A stretch of 64,000 nt of DNA from Loxodes magnus (taxonomy: Eukaryota > Ciliophora > Karyorelictea > Loxodida > Loxodidae). Within the stretch, counting starts at the first letter, position 1. Each line of letters opens with the position of its first letter. Made by a program: the position numbers and the translations under genes. The stretch lies in the NCBI GenBank assembly GCA_946699065.1, contig CAMPDV010000211.1:310001-374000 (forward strand), written 5' to 3'. Positions 23,509-34,821 of this stretch are shown here, piece after piece. The notes beneath the pieces are model-generated. The model was not told the origin of the DNA, searched no databases, and worked only from the letters and a program-made list of their open reading frames with translations.

Positions 23509-24249
23509 AATGATAGATAATTAATTAAATATATAGCTTTTATATATTATCGTATAAAGAAAATAATCAGTTTAGTTTTATTGAATGTAATAATTCTTAA
23601 GCTTTCTAAATTAAGCTTATATCTTATAAAAGTTAAATATCTTAAAATCTTATTGATACAATTGTCTGGCTTATTTTATTTATTCCTTAGACTAATTACA
23701 TTTCAATATTTAAACTTTTATTTTAGTATTATTTAACTTTTTAAGTCTCATTTCTGTTTCAGTATTAAGTTCCACTTACGAAGCAATTTTATCTAGCATA
23801 GTTTTTACCTTTAAATAAAAATCTGCTAACTTATTTTAATATCATGCTTTTAAGCTCTCCTTTGCTTCTGTTTGACTGTAGTAGAATCTTACAAAAAAGC
23901 ATTTTCTCCACTAAATTGAAAAAAAGTCTATCATTGATATTGAAAGGCATAACTGTAAATCTAAATTTAAAGATTTCTTATTCTAAATTTTAAGCATTTA
24001 CTTACATTATTTGGTTACCTTAAACAGTTTAAGCAAACTCATGGATTTAAAAAGCAAAAATAATTTTCCTAATTTTGTTTGTTGAAAGATATTAAGTTTC
24101 AGCTAAGAGTCAATAAAACCAAAATTTTATACGAGACGCTAAATAAAAATTTGAGAAAGAGCTTAGAAACTAGCTATCTAAAATGAATGCAAACAATGGT
24201 TTTCATATTTATAATGACAATAAGCTATTTTGACAGAGAGGAGATAAAG
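23509..24249. other. Spacer, no gene assigned
   Basis: AT-rich. Parts around 23830-23960 have more C and G than noise but give no consistent frame on either strand. Confidence 0.4.
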
Positions 24250-26400
24250 ATGTTTTGCCATAAAGATAATAAATAGGATGATAAGGTATTAGAGATACTA
24301 TAGGGATAAATATTATCTTTTACTGGTGCTTTCTGAAACTAATAAATAGTAGATATAATCTAGAATAAATATAAATGGTGTGATATAGATTGTAGTTTAA
24401 TAGGAGTTAAATGTGGTAGATAATGTTAATCTGTTATATGAATAGAAAGTTGGTTAGTAAGACATATTAATGAATGATATGTTTTACATGTTTATAAATT
24501 AGGCTTAGATACTATTGCTCCCTATCTACATGAAAAGGAATAGATAAGGTTAGCTCTGTATTATATGGAATTGTATTTTGGAATAACTTTGATGAGGATT
24601 GTAGGTGTGGACTGATTTGATATAGTATTAATAAGTTGATTCTTTGAACTTAAGATTAAATTAGAAGTTATCTTGCTTAATTAACCTCTCTTAAGTATTT
24701 AAGATTAATTAAAATTAATCTAAACTTCTTAATTAGTCTCAACCAATACACTATAAGGATAAAACCACTTTACAACACCATTCATTATCAATTCAAATCA
24801 CTACACCAATATCATACCATACAGTTTAACTGCCTCCAATTAATTACTCTAAAACTATCTTACATCATAACCAAATCTATAGCATACACACACCAACTAA
24901 CTCAAAACTAATTTTTAAGAACTAGCATACAACTAAGACTAACCATTAGAAAGCTTAGTCTCTTCTTAAACAACAGAAACTAATTAATTAGCCAACTAAT
25001 ATTAGGCTACAGCTCATTACTGATAGGTCTCTTAGTAGCTTAGTAGAAATAAAACTAAGAGATTAAGAGTTAAGATAGCTTTATTTAATCAAGTAATGCT
25101 AATACATTTTCTGAGAACACTTCTTTAGATGTTAATAGACCTTAAAGAAAAGCTCTTAGCAAATCATAACAGATAGATGCTTCAAACAAGATTGAATAAG
25201 TAGAGTAAAGAGAATCGTAGTTTAATACTTTGAATAGTACTGCAATCTGTTCTTATGATATTCAATCTGTAAAATAAAGTTAGAAGTTGATGAGGAGGAA
25301 AAAGCCTCTTTAGTGAAATAATAAGGTAATAAAAAAGTTAGTTAAACCAGATTTAAATTTAAGCAGAAAAAGGATAGATAAATTATTTATCTTATTAGGC
25401 TAAAAATGATAAGTTTGCTTAAAGACACTTAAAAGAAGCTAAATTTATAGCAGCTACAACATTAATTTAATAGCTTTTAATCTTTATTTTTAAGAAGTTC
25501 TAATTAAAGCAATATAAAAGAGAATAAAACAATAAGCTTAATAAAAGAAATAAGTCTTTATCTATAACAGATAGGTAATACTAGTATAAAGCTTTATTAA
25601 ACAAACTTAACTTTCAAAACATAAGAAACAGAAAACATTCAAGTACTTTACATTTTTAAGAAGTAGGAATAAAACCTAGTTATCAACTATAATTTACCAA
25701 AAATTTAAGACTTACAAAATAATAGTAGTTTCTCAGTACAAAATTAGATATAATCACAAAAAACCAACTAATTGAAAGATGTAAAATAAACTCTAAGAAA
25801 TTAGCAGAGATTGAAGGTTTAACAAAGGCATATCAATGAAGACCCGAATAAATAAAGGCAAATTAAATTTCATTTAAGTAAGGTAACGGATTCTATATTA
25901 AACAATGTCTAAATAAGTTTTGCTATAAGATAATAGATTTAATAAGAAAATTAAAAACAGGTAGAGCAGCAAATAGTTATTGAACAATTATGAATAGCTT
26001 CAGCTATATAATGCTGAATAAACGAATTAGAGATTACTAAAACAAAATAAACTAAAGAGATAGTTCTAGGTAGAATGAACGTGAGTTTTGATCTAATGAG
26101 GTTATTTAAGCTATCTCAAGAGTTTCAAGCGTGAGACTTTTCTTGCATTTTTGTTCAAGATCGGTGTTCTGCAATCTGTATTTTGAGCTCAGTATTTTAA
26201 TTGAGAATTTTCTTTGATTAATAGAAAGTTTGTTCTTGATCTTGAAAATAAAAATCTGTCTAAGCAATAGAATATAGCGTACACGTCTTTAAATGAATAT
26301 TGCTCAGCATTTTTTGATCTTTGTATTGCTATGAAAGAGTTTAATGCTGCTGAGTTGTATTTAGTAGGCAAGAAAGAAATTAGTTGATTCTTTTTATCCT
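24250..26400 (+). CDS. Unrecognised coding region with several frame changes
   Basis: From ATG 24250 one frame reads MFCHKDNKQDDKVLEILQG, then a Cys/Trp-rich part (WCDIDCSLIGVKC) and LALYYMELYFGITLM, then a C-rich Asn/Thr/Gln linker to about 25040. Coding character continues in other frames: SSNANTFSENTSLDVNRPQ to RKRIDKLFILLG (25080-25400), AKNDKFAQRHLKEAKFIA onward to about 25860, QQIVIEQLWIASAIQ (to 26130), and LNEYCSAFFDLCIAMKEF (26290-26400). The first change could be a 17-base GT-AG intron, and short introns may explain others; decay or indels may also. It could be one gene or two. I recognise no domain, though the last segment has a helical-repeat flavour. Confidence 0.42.
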
Positions 26401-26838
26401 TAATTAGTTTTTCTATTTAACCATAGTCTCTATATGATGATACTAGTTTAATACTCAGTACTTAAATAATATTTATAATTGGTCTAAAATGAATCTTGGT
26501 CTGTATTTTGAACTATTGTAATTGTAATGATTGATAATAAAGCATTCTATTAAAGTTGTGGTTGTACTTAAGCTGCTTTAAAGTGAGTTACTTGTTATTT
26601 AGAAAAAGGTTTTGTTGATTAATCTGAAAGATAGGTTCCATCAATAAGTAATATAGTTTATTCCATTCCTTTTATATCCTAATAAGTAAAATTAAGTTCT
26701 TATCATATTGCTTTTATTTAGTCTTATTCTTATTTTAATTTTTATCTTCTTAAATATCACTAAGTAAGCCTTAGTAGTGTAGCTTTGTTACATATCAAGA
26801 AAATCACACTATTTGGATCTAAGTTTGTCTCGTTAGGA
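26401..26838. other. Spacer or continuation, unassigned
   Basis: T-rich stretch with ambiguous frames between two coding-like blocks. Nothing nameable. Confidence 0.35.
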
Positions 26839-27480
26839 ATGATAAAAACATTAACTACCATAATTTTGCTATTATTTCCATTTTCTAATTTCTAAGAACT
26901 ACTAACTAGTCAAATTGATCGTGATATAGTTAAGCTATTCCAGCTTTATCGCTTTTTCCGCTTATTAGAAACAATGAAGGACTGAACACCCATATCTTTC
27001 TTTCAGAAGGAAGTTTCTTTTAAATTTAAGAGAGGAGACTCTAGGAACTTAAAATAAGAATATGCTTCTTTACTTGTACTCTTGAGAAAAATGGCCTGAA
27101 AAAGGGCAAATTAAGAAAGTTGTAGAATGGTTATTTTGTTTGATAATATCCTAAGCATATATAGGTTCCAAATGATCTGCTTAGATAAGCTATCTATAGC
27201 TTTTATATCTATATTTTTGGTTAAACTTTTATAAATAAGTGATTTATTTTGGAAAAGTTATCTTTCATAAGAAAAGCCTTATCTGTTATATATAACTATC
27301 AATGATAGTAGTGATAGTTTCTTGAGGTTAAAAAGAAAGTTTGGTATAATGAGCCTTTATTAAGTCTTATACTTATAAAGGTAGAGATTTACCTAATATA
27401 ATTGAAATAATTTAAGTTTGATTTAATGCTTATAGACTATATGGTTATTATGCTTTTAGGATATAATATTTTTTATTTAA
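26839..27480 (+). CDS. Unrecognised protein with signal-peptide-like start
   Basis: ATG 26839 opens MIKTLTTIILLLFPFSNF, a typical hydrophobic leader, followed by QIDRDIVKLFQLYRFFR and LLETMKDWTPISFFQKEV with TGA as Trp. Further on, a second frame (GLKKGKLRKLQNGYFVWQ, ending near 27480) looks at least as good as the first, so the exact structure is uncertain. The upstream codons FGSKFVSLG also read well, so the leader could instead be an internal membrane helix. No family recognised. Confidence 0.35.
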
Positions 27481-28365
27481 TTTAATAGTTTAATATCAAT
27501 CATTAACTCTAGATACTTTCCTTTTATTTTACTAATTTAATCAACAACTGCTAAATTTATAGGTAATTAGGAGTATCAAATTAACTAGTGTAAACAATTA
27601 ATTCAGATACAAATTATTCAGCAAAGGCATCTAGCTTTTAAATGTAACAAGTATAATACCTTTATAAACTCCTAGAATCAACACTATTTCAACCATACTT
27701 TTCAAACATTTCCTTTAACTTCCACTAACAAACGCTAGATACTAAATCAAACCTACTCAGATCCTCTTTATAACTGCAAGTCAGATCATTCTAAGCGAGG
27801 AGAATAGCTGTGATAGAGTAAATTACTATACAAAAGATTTAGCAACTAAACTCTAAAGTCTCTTCCTCAATAATAACAAATAACTCAAAGAAGCTACTAT
27901 CTAATCAGTTCTTAAACGACCAGGATTAATTTCAATCTTAAAGAATTGTAGATAAATAAGAACACAATAGTCTTAAAAAGAAGTTAAATCCTTATCTAAC
28001 TAACTAAATTGCTTTATAAAGGATAATATATTTAAACAACAATAAACACCTTAAACCACTCTAGTTCAAACCAAAACTACTTTATGGTCAAAAGCACCAA
28101 CACAAATTTACAACAAGGCAAATCAACAATAGCCAAGCCAATTAAAAGTAAAAACTTTTCAAAACAAAGTAACGTTTCATAGATCTGAAGCTTGACTAAT
28201 TAAAATCAATTACCAATCATTTTAAGGCAGAGGATACGGTAGTATTCTACAATGCTAGGAAGGTGAAGATAGAACAAATAATTAAGTAGAAGAAAACTTT
28301 ATTAAAAGCTAGAAATTTAAATTTGGGAATGCTAAGATTAAAAGAAAACTTTCTAGTTCATTAGC
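27481..28365. other. Unassigned, partly coding-like
   Basis: A C-rich, G-poor segment (27560-27780), then sequence rich in CAA, AAC and AAG (27800-28360), suggests + strand coding for Gln/Asn/Lys-rich protein, for example NYQSFQGRGYGSILQ near 28215. Frames change and no start or stop can be fixed. It may be the 5' part of the gene that follows. Confidence 0.35.
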
Positions 28366-29030
28366 ATGATAAGAGAAGATAAATGCCTTCAATATGAAAA
28401 CTTTCTATCTCCATATGTATTTGAAGAGATAAAAAGTGGTGAGTATATAATTTAAAAGTTACTAAATTAGTATTCTGAAAGTGGTGTAATATAAAATTAA
28501 TTTTAAGCAGTTCAGTCTTAGAAAGGTTGTAGCTAGCATATAAGGGGAAAAATGTACTTTAGAATATCAATTAGGAAAATAGAAATTTAAAAGAGAGCAA
28601 ATTAACGCTAGCAGAAGAGTTATAATACTTAGAGCAAGCTGAAGAAGATTAAAAAAATCCAGAATATGATAAAAGCAAAGAAGCTTCTGAAAAAATGAGG
28701 AAAGAGAGAAATCTGAAGATTTTGAAAATATTGAAGGGAAAGAAGAAATTATTGAAATTAATGAAAGTAGAAAAAGCTGAAGATACTAAAAATACTGAAA
28801 ATATCTAAGGTAATCAAAGAACTGAAGAAATGGAAAATAATACAGGCAGGGAAAAGAACGAAGAAATTGAAAATAATGTAAGTATTTAAGTTCAAGACTA
28901 GAATTAATTGCAATTCATCGAAGAAAAAAATAGTTAAGATGAAGTTTTGAAAAAGATGAGTTATAAGCTTCAATCAGTGAAAAACCTCGTACGATTAAAA
29001 TTAATATCCAAGGCTTATTTAACACGTTGA
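28366..29030 (+). CDS. Charged coiled-coil protein, unrecognised
   Basis: ATG 28366 gives MIREDKCLQYENFLSPYVF and EEIKSGEYIIQKLLNQ, a compact helical-looking part, to about 28565. In a frame two bases different it continues as NINQENRNLKESKLTLAEEL and a long Glu/Lys/Asn-rich coiled region, ending SKAYLTR before tandem TGA TGA at 29028-29033. A frame change of this kind could be a very short intron or an indel. Tandem UGA at a plausible C-terminus supports UGA as the real stop in this genome. It lies 95 bases upstream of tRNA-Val(TAC), so its terminator is squeezed into that gap. Function unknown. Confidence 0.5.
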
Positions 29031-29124
29031 TGACTTGGTAAATTGTTAGCTAGCTAATTAAGAAAATTAAGAAATTAATTTAAGTTTTTAAGAATTTAAG
29101 CAGGTTTAACACTTAAAAGTATAC

Positions 29125-29196
29125 GCAGACATGGTCTAGTGGCTATGACGACTGCTTTACACGCAGTAGGTCGTGGGTTCGATCCCCGCTGTCTGT
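29125..29196 (+). tRNA. tRNA-Val (TAC)
   Basis: Cloverleaf on +: acceptor GCAGACA/TGTCTGT, anticodon loop TTTACAC, T arm GTGGG-TTCGATC-CCCGC with one G-T pair. ATCTTTTAT follows as terminator. It differs from the CAC genes at 6290 and 43887 at just two bases: the first anticodon base (C to T), and one T-stem base. The flanks are also similar to theirs in inverted orientation, so it is a paralogue that changed isoacceptor. Confidence 0.95.
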
Positions 29197-32016
29197 ATCT
29201 TTTATAGATATTAAATAATAAATGATGTATTGCAGATTTACTTACAGTAAATGATTCATAAAGGTATAATGCAATACTTTAAAAATAAATCTAAATGAAT
29301 TCCAAAATAATAGCACAAATAAATTTTACCTTAAAATTACATTTTTAAATGATTGAAGCTTTTAATTAATGTCTTCTAGAATCTTAAGTTGCTAGAAAAT
29401 ATTTTATAATAAAGCTCTTATTTCTAGATTTAATAAATTGAATCAAATCTTTTTATTGGTAAATTATTATTTTCTTAATTAACTCCTTAATAAAAATTAA
29501 TTAGAGGTCTTTATTTTTAATAAATATTATAGAGAATTAAATTAAAATTTAACTAGCTGAAACTTAAATTGGTCCTTACTAGAAAAAAAATGTTTAACCA
29601 GACTTTAATAAATATCTATAGAAGCTTTTTCTATTAATCTTAGCAAAAATAATTAAATAAATTACTTAAAGCATTAAGTTAGAGTAGTTTCTTAGTATAA
29701 ATAAATTTTATAATAGGAACCTTTAATTTATTACTTAGAGCAAAAGATTTAAATCTAGCAATAGTTGTAAACATAATAACTAAATACTTTATCAATTTAT
29801 TTGAAATCATAGAGAATTATTTTAGAATAAAGAGAAGGTAACGATAATTTGAATAAACATTAAGTTATAATTATGAAAAGGATATTAAAATTTTAAGGCT
29901 TTAAATTTAGTAATAAACTATTAAACAAAAAGCCAGTATAATAATCACTTAGATCAGCACAAATATTAGGATAAAAGAATTAATTTTATCTTCATAAATC
30001 TCATATAATAATTTGTATTTCACTTTTTATATGTTTTATGCTCATTTTCTTCTATCCTTTTAATTAATTTTAAGATATTAAGTTCATTTTTATATCTAAA
30101 TATAAGGGATAATTATTTTTATTTGTAGTTTTTAGATAATTTCGATTTGATTGCAAGTAAAACAATTTCAGCTACTCTAGTCTATCATAAAATTATTTAT
30201 TTATCATTTACTTAACTATTTTTCTTGCTCATTTATATCATGAGTATTAAAAAGCTTAAATAAACATTTTTAAAGTTCTTGCTTTTTTAACTAATTTTAG
30301 AGTGATTTAGATGTAATGAAGATCTATTAAAAGATAATTATTTAATTCTAGATAAAACTTTATAAACAAAATTAAATTATATTATCTAAAATAATATAGA
30401 GCTAATTTAATATTCTATTTATAATTCATACCTAAAATTTATCGTATTATGAAGTTTATTACACTTAATATCATAAGAAAATTAGAAACTAAATAAGCTT
30501 CGTACTATATTTATTTTCTCAATTTAAATTACTTTTTCATTAATTATTTTTCTTCTTCTAAATATTTTTAAATACAAAAAGGCTAGTAATATTAGTTAAT
30601 AGAATCCTTGCAAAAGAGTATTTATCTTGGAATTTTTTTCTTATTTTATAGTTGATGAACAAAGTCATTATTTAGGAAAACGCATATATATCGGTTTACA
30701 ATCACCTATTATCTTTTTTTTCTTAAATAAATATAATATACTCTATATACACTCCAAATGCATAGAAATAGAAAAAAATTTAAAACTTTTTGAATTGAAA
30801 AAATTTTGAATAATCTAAACTTTATGATTCTGTCAAAAGTATATTGCAGCTCCTAAAAAGAATTTTTAAAATAATGATTATAATTTTTTTTTCCTTTCCT
30901 GATAATTGCATAAAGACAGCAAAAGACGCAAGAATAAATTTATTTTTTTATTTATTTATCTTATATAATACCTATTTAAACAAAAGAAAGCGAAAGTTAG
31001 ATGAAATTAAAAATTTACTCTAAGTATTGATTTCATACTTTATTTAGTAAAATTTTCTTTCTGATTTATATAATTTGTAATTTTGCTACCCATTATTAAA
31101 ATAATATCCATACATAGTTTTTTAAGTTTTAAATAGGTCCTATATTTCAGAAACTTTCAAGTTTATTTTTTTCTTATTATATTTATAAATATTTCTTAGT
31201 ATTTTATTATCTAAAAAACTCTAAATTTATTAAATTTTTATTTTTATTCTTCCCATTTAATAAATATTTGATATATATCATTTCTTTAAAATTTTTTTCT
31301 CTCATTTTCTAGTTTTTAATTCATACTACTAATCTTTTAGTAGATTGATGGAAATTAATTAGAAGAAGCGTCAAAAGTCAATAGATGAAATTGATTTTTT
31401 TCATCTACTTTAAAAACTAACAAAATTTTAGATTTAATAATATCTTTAAATAAATTGTAGATTAAATAATAGATAAAATAAAATCTAAGTAAAGCTATAA
31501 TAATCATCATCTAAATTGAAAGGGAAAAATAGAATTTATTGAATAAAGAAAATAAATATTATTAATTACAGGAAAATTAATCTATGTTTTCAATTAAAAA
31601 TTACCTTTTTTTACTAAATACTTTTAAGATATTTCTATATATCTCTAAATCTAATTTATATTAAATATTTTAATAAGCTGGGAAATAATTACATCTCTTT
31701 ATTTATGATAAATAATTTTTCATGGTGTCTCATAATTAGAAACTACAAAAATAATTTAGATTTGTTGCTTACTCAATAAAAGTTAATATTTTTAAAAAAA
31801 AAAGAAGGCTATTTCTAAGAATAGAATTAAATAAAACTGTAAAATTTCTATTTTCTGTATTTTATATTTTTAAGAATGATGTATATCTTAAACTTTGAAT
31901 AAATTACTTAAAAATAATTATTTGCTTTACATTAATTAAGGATAAGTTAGATAATCAACTTTATCTTATTTTTATACATTTGCTATTCAAATTGAAGTTA
32001 TTTAGGTATTATTAAA
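29197..32016. repeat. Inverted, diverged copy of the tRNA-Val to tRNA-Ala spacer
   Basis: No gene seen. The segment is recognisably similar to the reverse complement of 3119-6289, for example CTACTCTAGTCT at 30172 against the same string in the complement of 5145-5160, and the 40 bases flanking each tRNA. It is about 350 bases shorter than its counterparts. Similarity appears to extend past both tRNAs for a few hundred bases. Confidence 0.7.
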
Positions 32017-32088
32017 GGGGATCTAGCTCAAATGGTAGAGCGCTCGCTTAGCATGCGAGAGGCATTGGGATCGATACCCAAGTTCTCC
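32017..32088 (+). tRNA. tRNA-Ala (AGC)
   Basis: Same 72-base sequence as the minus-strand genes at 3047 and 40642: acceptor GGGGATC/GTTCTCC, anticodon loop TTAGCAT, T arm TTGGG/CCCAA. ATTTTTATT follows as terminator. The upstream GTATTATTAAA and more of the flank match the other copies inverted, confirming common origin. Confidence 0.96.
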
Positions 32089-32904
32089 ATTTTTATTAAT
32101 TTATGGTTTTAATAAAAGAAATTTTTTGAGATAAAAACTAAATAAAAATATATTAAACTTTCTGCTTTTTTCACTTATTTAAACTAATAAATAGATAAAA
32201 GATTTATAAAAAATCTTATGAAATTAATTTTTAAAGACTTTTATACAGCTAATTGTAAAATTTTAATTTTAATGAAAAATTAGACCAGGATATTTGCCTT
32301 TATTTTAGTCATATCTTAGTTTTAAGTTAAAAAAATGCTAAAATAGGACTTTTTATCTCAACAAATATTTTTATCTTTACCTAGATTTATTTTTCTATTT
32401 AGTAAAAGCTTTTTAACGTTAATCATAACTTCCATTATTAATTTTTTATAATCTTTAATTTTTAGTCTTCGAATATCAAATTATTTTAAAAGAAAACCTT
32501 AAAAACTTTTAAAGATAAATACGAATTTAAAGTTATGATTATTTAATTAGTCAGAAATCTAATTTAAATAATTATTTTATCATCACATAATTAAGCTTAT
32601 TCAGATTCGTCTATAAATAAATATTTATATATTAAAATTAAAGATAAATAAATGAATATAACTAATTTGCACAACTTAGACAAGGAAATTCATCTTTATC
32701 ATTCCTAAAATATTAGAAATAAAAAAGTGATATTGTTGCTTTAAATTTAGTAATTGCATAAGTTTAATTATTTATTTTTACATAATATAATAGAATTTAC
32801 TTATAGCATAGTTTATTTATAAATATAACGGATACTATAAATAAAATAAATGACTGGGAATAAAATCTAAGCACTTAGTTAATTTAGGGATTCAAATTTG
32901 AAGT
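32089..32904. other. Intergenic, no gene seen
   Basis: AT-rich. The first 150 bases match, inverted, the sequence left of tRNA-Ala at 3047. Nothing else seen. Confidence 0.5.
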
Positions 32905-33220
32905 GTTGTTAAGCTATATATGGAAAAGTAATGATAGTTTGCTAAGTTAGGAAGAAAGTTAGAAAGATTAAGAAGAATCTTTATTTTATTTTACCTAATT
33001 AGAGATAATAAAAAACTTGAGTAAAAATGAGAGAAAATAAATAATTAGGAACAATTATCTAGATAATAAAGAGGAGATTAGTCAAATTTAGTAAATGTTT
33101 CCTGATAAATAAAACTTATCTAAAGTCTATCAAGATAGAATGCTTAAATAACTAAAAAAATTGTAAAGAAGATAAAATCTAAAATATTTTAAGTTAGAAA
33201 GGAAAATGAAGAGAGTTGAT
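32905..33220 (+). repeat. Left arm of imperfect inverted repeat (with 33629-33955)
   Basis: About 320 bases whose reverse complement recurs at 33629-33955 with substitutions and small indels. For example GGAAAATGAAGAGAGTTGAT ends this arm, and the complement of 33629-33648 is the same 20-mer with two changes. Both arms look coding in the outward-to-inward direction (LGRKLERLRR, then QVRKENEES before TGA here), so this may be a tail-to-tail duplicated gene end. About 410 bases of AT-rich spacer separate the arms. Confidence 0.7.
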
Positions 33221-33628
33221 TATTGACATTTATATTTAAATATAAATAAATTTTAAAATATAAAATAGATACCATTTGAATATTCCTCATCAACTATATC
33301 ATTTTAAACTAAATGCTTAATATATTAAATAAGCAATAGCACTTATATTATATACTCATCTTACAGATCAATAACTTTTAAAATTTATTTTTTATTTTAA
33401 GTTTTAGTCATTTTCTTAAAAATTATATTAGATATTTTTCAATTAATATTCAGTTAATTAAGCATAAAGTTGGGTAAGTAGATTATGATATGAAGATATA
33501 AAAGGAAAAAATGTATATCTATTAATATATAAATTATTAGTTAAAAAATGATAAGAGTTTTTAGAAATATTAAAATACTTATCTCTTTTATATTTTAAAG
33601 TTTTATTATTTAACATAATTTATCGATT

Positions 33629-33955
33629 ATCAGTTCTCTTCATTTTCCTTCTTCATTTCAAGTATTTTAGAGTCTACTCTTTTTTATTATTTCTATTTTT
33701 ATTATTTACTATTTTTTTTATTTATTTTAACATTTTGTCTTGATAGATTTTTATTAAATCTTATTTATCAGGAAGCATTCACTAAATTTGACTTATTTTA
33801 TCTAAACTGTCTAGTAAATTTATATTAATTATTTATTTTCTCTCATCTAGACTTAAGTTTTTTATTACCTCTAAAAGGTAAAGTAAAACTCAGGTGCTTC
33901 TTAATCTTCCTAACTTGACAAATTGTCATTACTTGTTCCATAAGTAGCTTAACTA
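33629..33955 (-). repeat. Right arm of imperfect inverted repeat (with 32905-33220)
   Basis: Minus-strand reading parallels the left arm: EQVMTI, RKIKKH, NKKLKS and NEEG-like residues in the same order. Conserved blocks include CTTAGTAATAAAAAACTT-like and TTTCCTGATAAAT-like strings. Conservation of peptide-like blocks suggests remnants of a small duplicated gene rather than a transposon terminal repeat. No terminal motif or target-site duplication was noticed. Confidence 0.65.
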
Positions 33956-34738
33956 CATTTCGATTACGACTTCCTATACTAAGTAAGAGCTAAACTTTGA
34001 GTTTCCTTCATTTTATTGATTTATAAAATTTGTAAGATTTATGATTATATAATGTTGTAAATGATTTCCATTATACTTTAATAAAATAAATAATGAATTT
34101 AGTTTTCTATTAATCTCTTAGATAAATGCTATCATTCTTTATTTTAGTATTTAAAGAATGATAAAATATTAATTTCCTTATCTAAATTTTAATTTATTTA
34201 TATTAATTAAAATATCTTTACCTTCAATCTAATTGTTTAATTTTTATAAATCCAAATTAATTTAATTATTAGATAATTAAATTATTATAATAAATTCATT
34301 TCTAACAAATTCAAAAATCATATCTTTAAATCTATTTTATTATTAAAAAGTGTAAAAGGAATTATTTTGAATCATTTCCCTTTTTAAATTAAATTTTATA
34401 AGAATTTTATACTGAAAATCATTAATATAGTTAGTAATTTTATTTAAATACATTAATTTTGCATGAGGTAGGCTAAATATTGATTTTGTTATGAAAAAAA
34501 TGTACTTTAGCTTTATGATAAACCTTTAAAAGAGATATATAATAAAAACTAATATATGATATTTTCTATTAGAGATATTTAAATCCTTAAGTATCAATTT
34601 TTTTATTTCAAAATGAAAATAGCAAGTTATATTTACTTTTAAAGCTATTGTAAACTCAAATACTATCTCTATATGTTGAACCTTAATTATTTGTATTTTT
34701 ATCTAATTTTTATTAAAAAAATATTAATTATATAAAAT
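33956..34738. other. Intergenic, no gene seen
   Basis: AT-rich spacer between the inverted repeat and tRNA-Leu. No motif. Confidence 0.5.
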
Positions 34739-34821
34739 GGCAGCTGTGGGATTGGAACCCACGCGCACTAGTGTGCAACAGATCTTAAGTCTGTCTCCTT
34801 AACCGACTCGGACAAACAGCC
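34739..34821 (-). tRNA. tRNA-Leu (TAA)
   Basis: Type II tRNA with long variable arm. Minus strand: acceptor GGCTGTT/AGCTGCC (one T-T mismatch), D arm with GTCCGAGTCGGTTAAGG, anticodon stem ACAGA/TCTGT closing loop CTTAAGA, variable arm TGCACACTAGTGCG, T arm GTGGG-TTCCAAT-CCCAC. It reads the UUA codon, the dominant leucine codon expected at this base composition. ATTTTAT follows. It is a single copy in the window and not part of the duplication. Confidence 0.95.

Noticed and set aside
32905..33955. Terminal inverted repeats of a DNA transposon
   Set aside because: The arms enclose only about 410 bases of AT noise, no transposase is readable, and no target duplication was noticed; a MITE cannot be fully excluded.
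34739..34821. Suppressor tRNA reading UAA
   Set aside because: The anticodon is TAA, which pairs with codon UUA (Leu); a tRNA reading UAA would need TTA.
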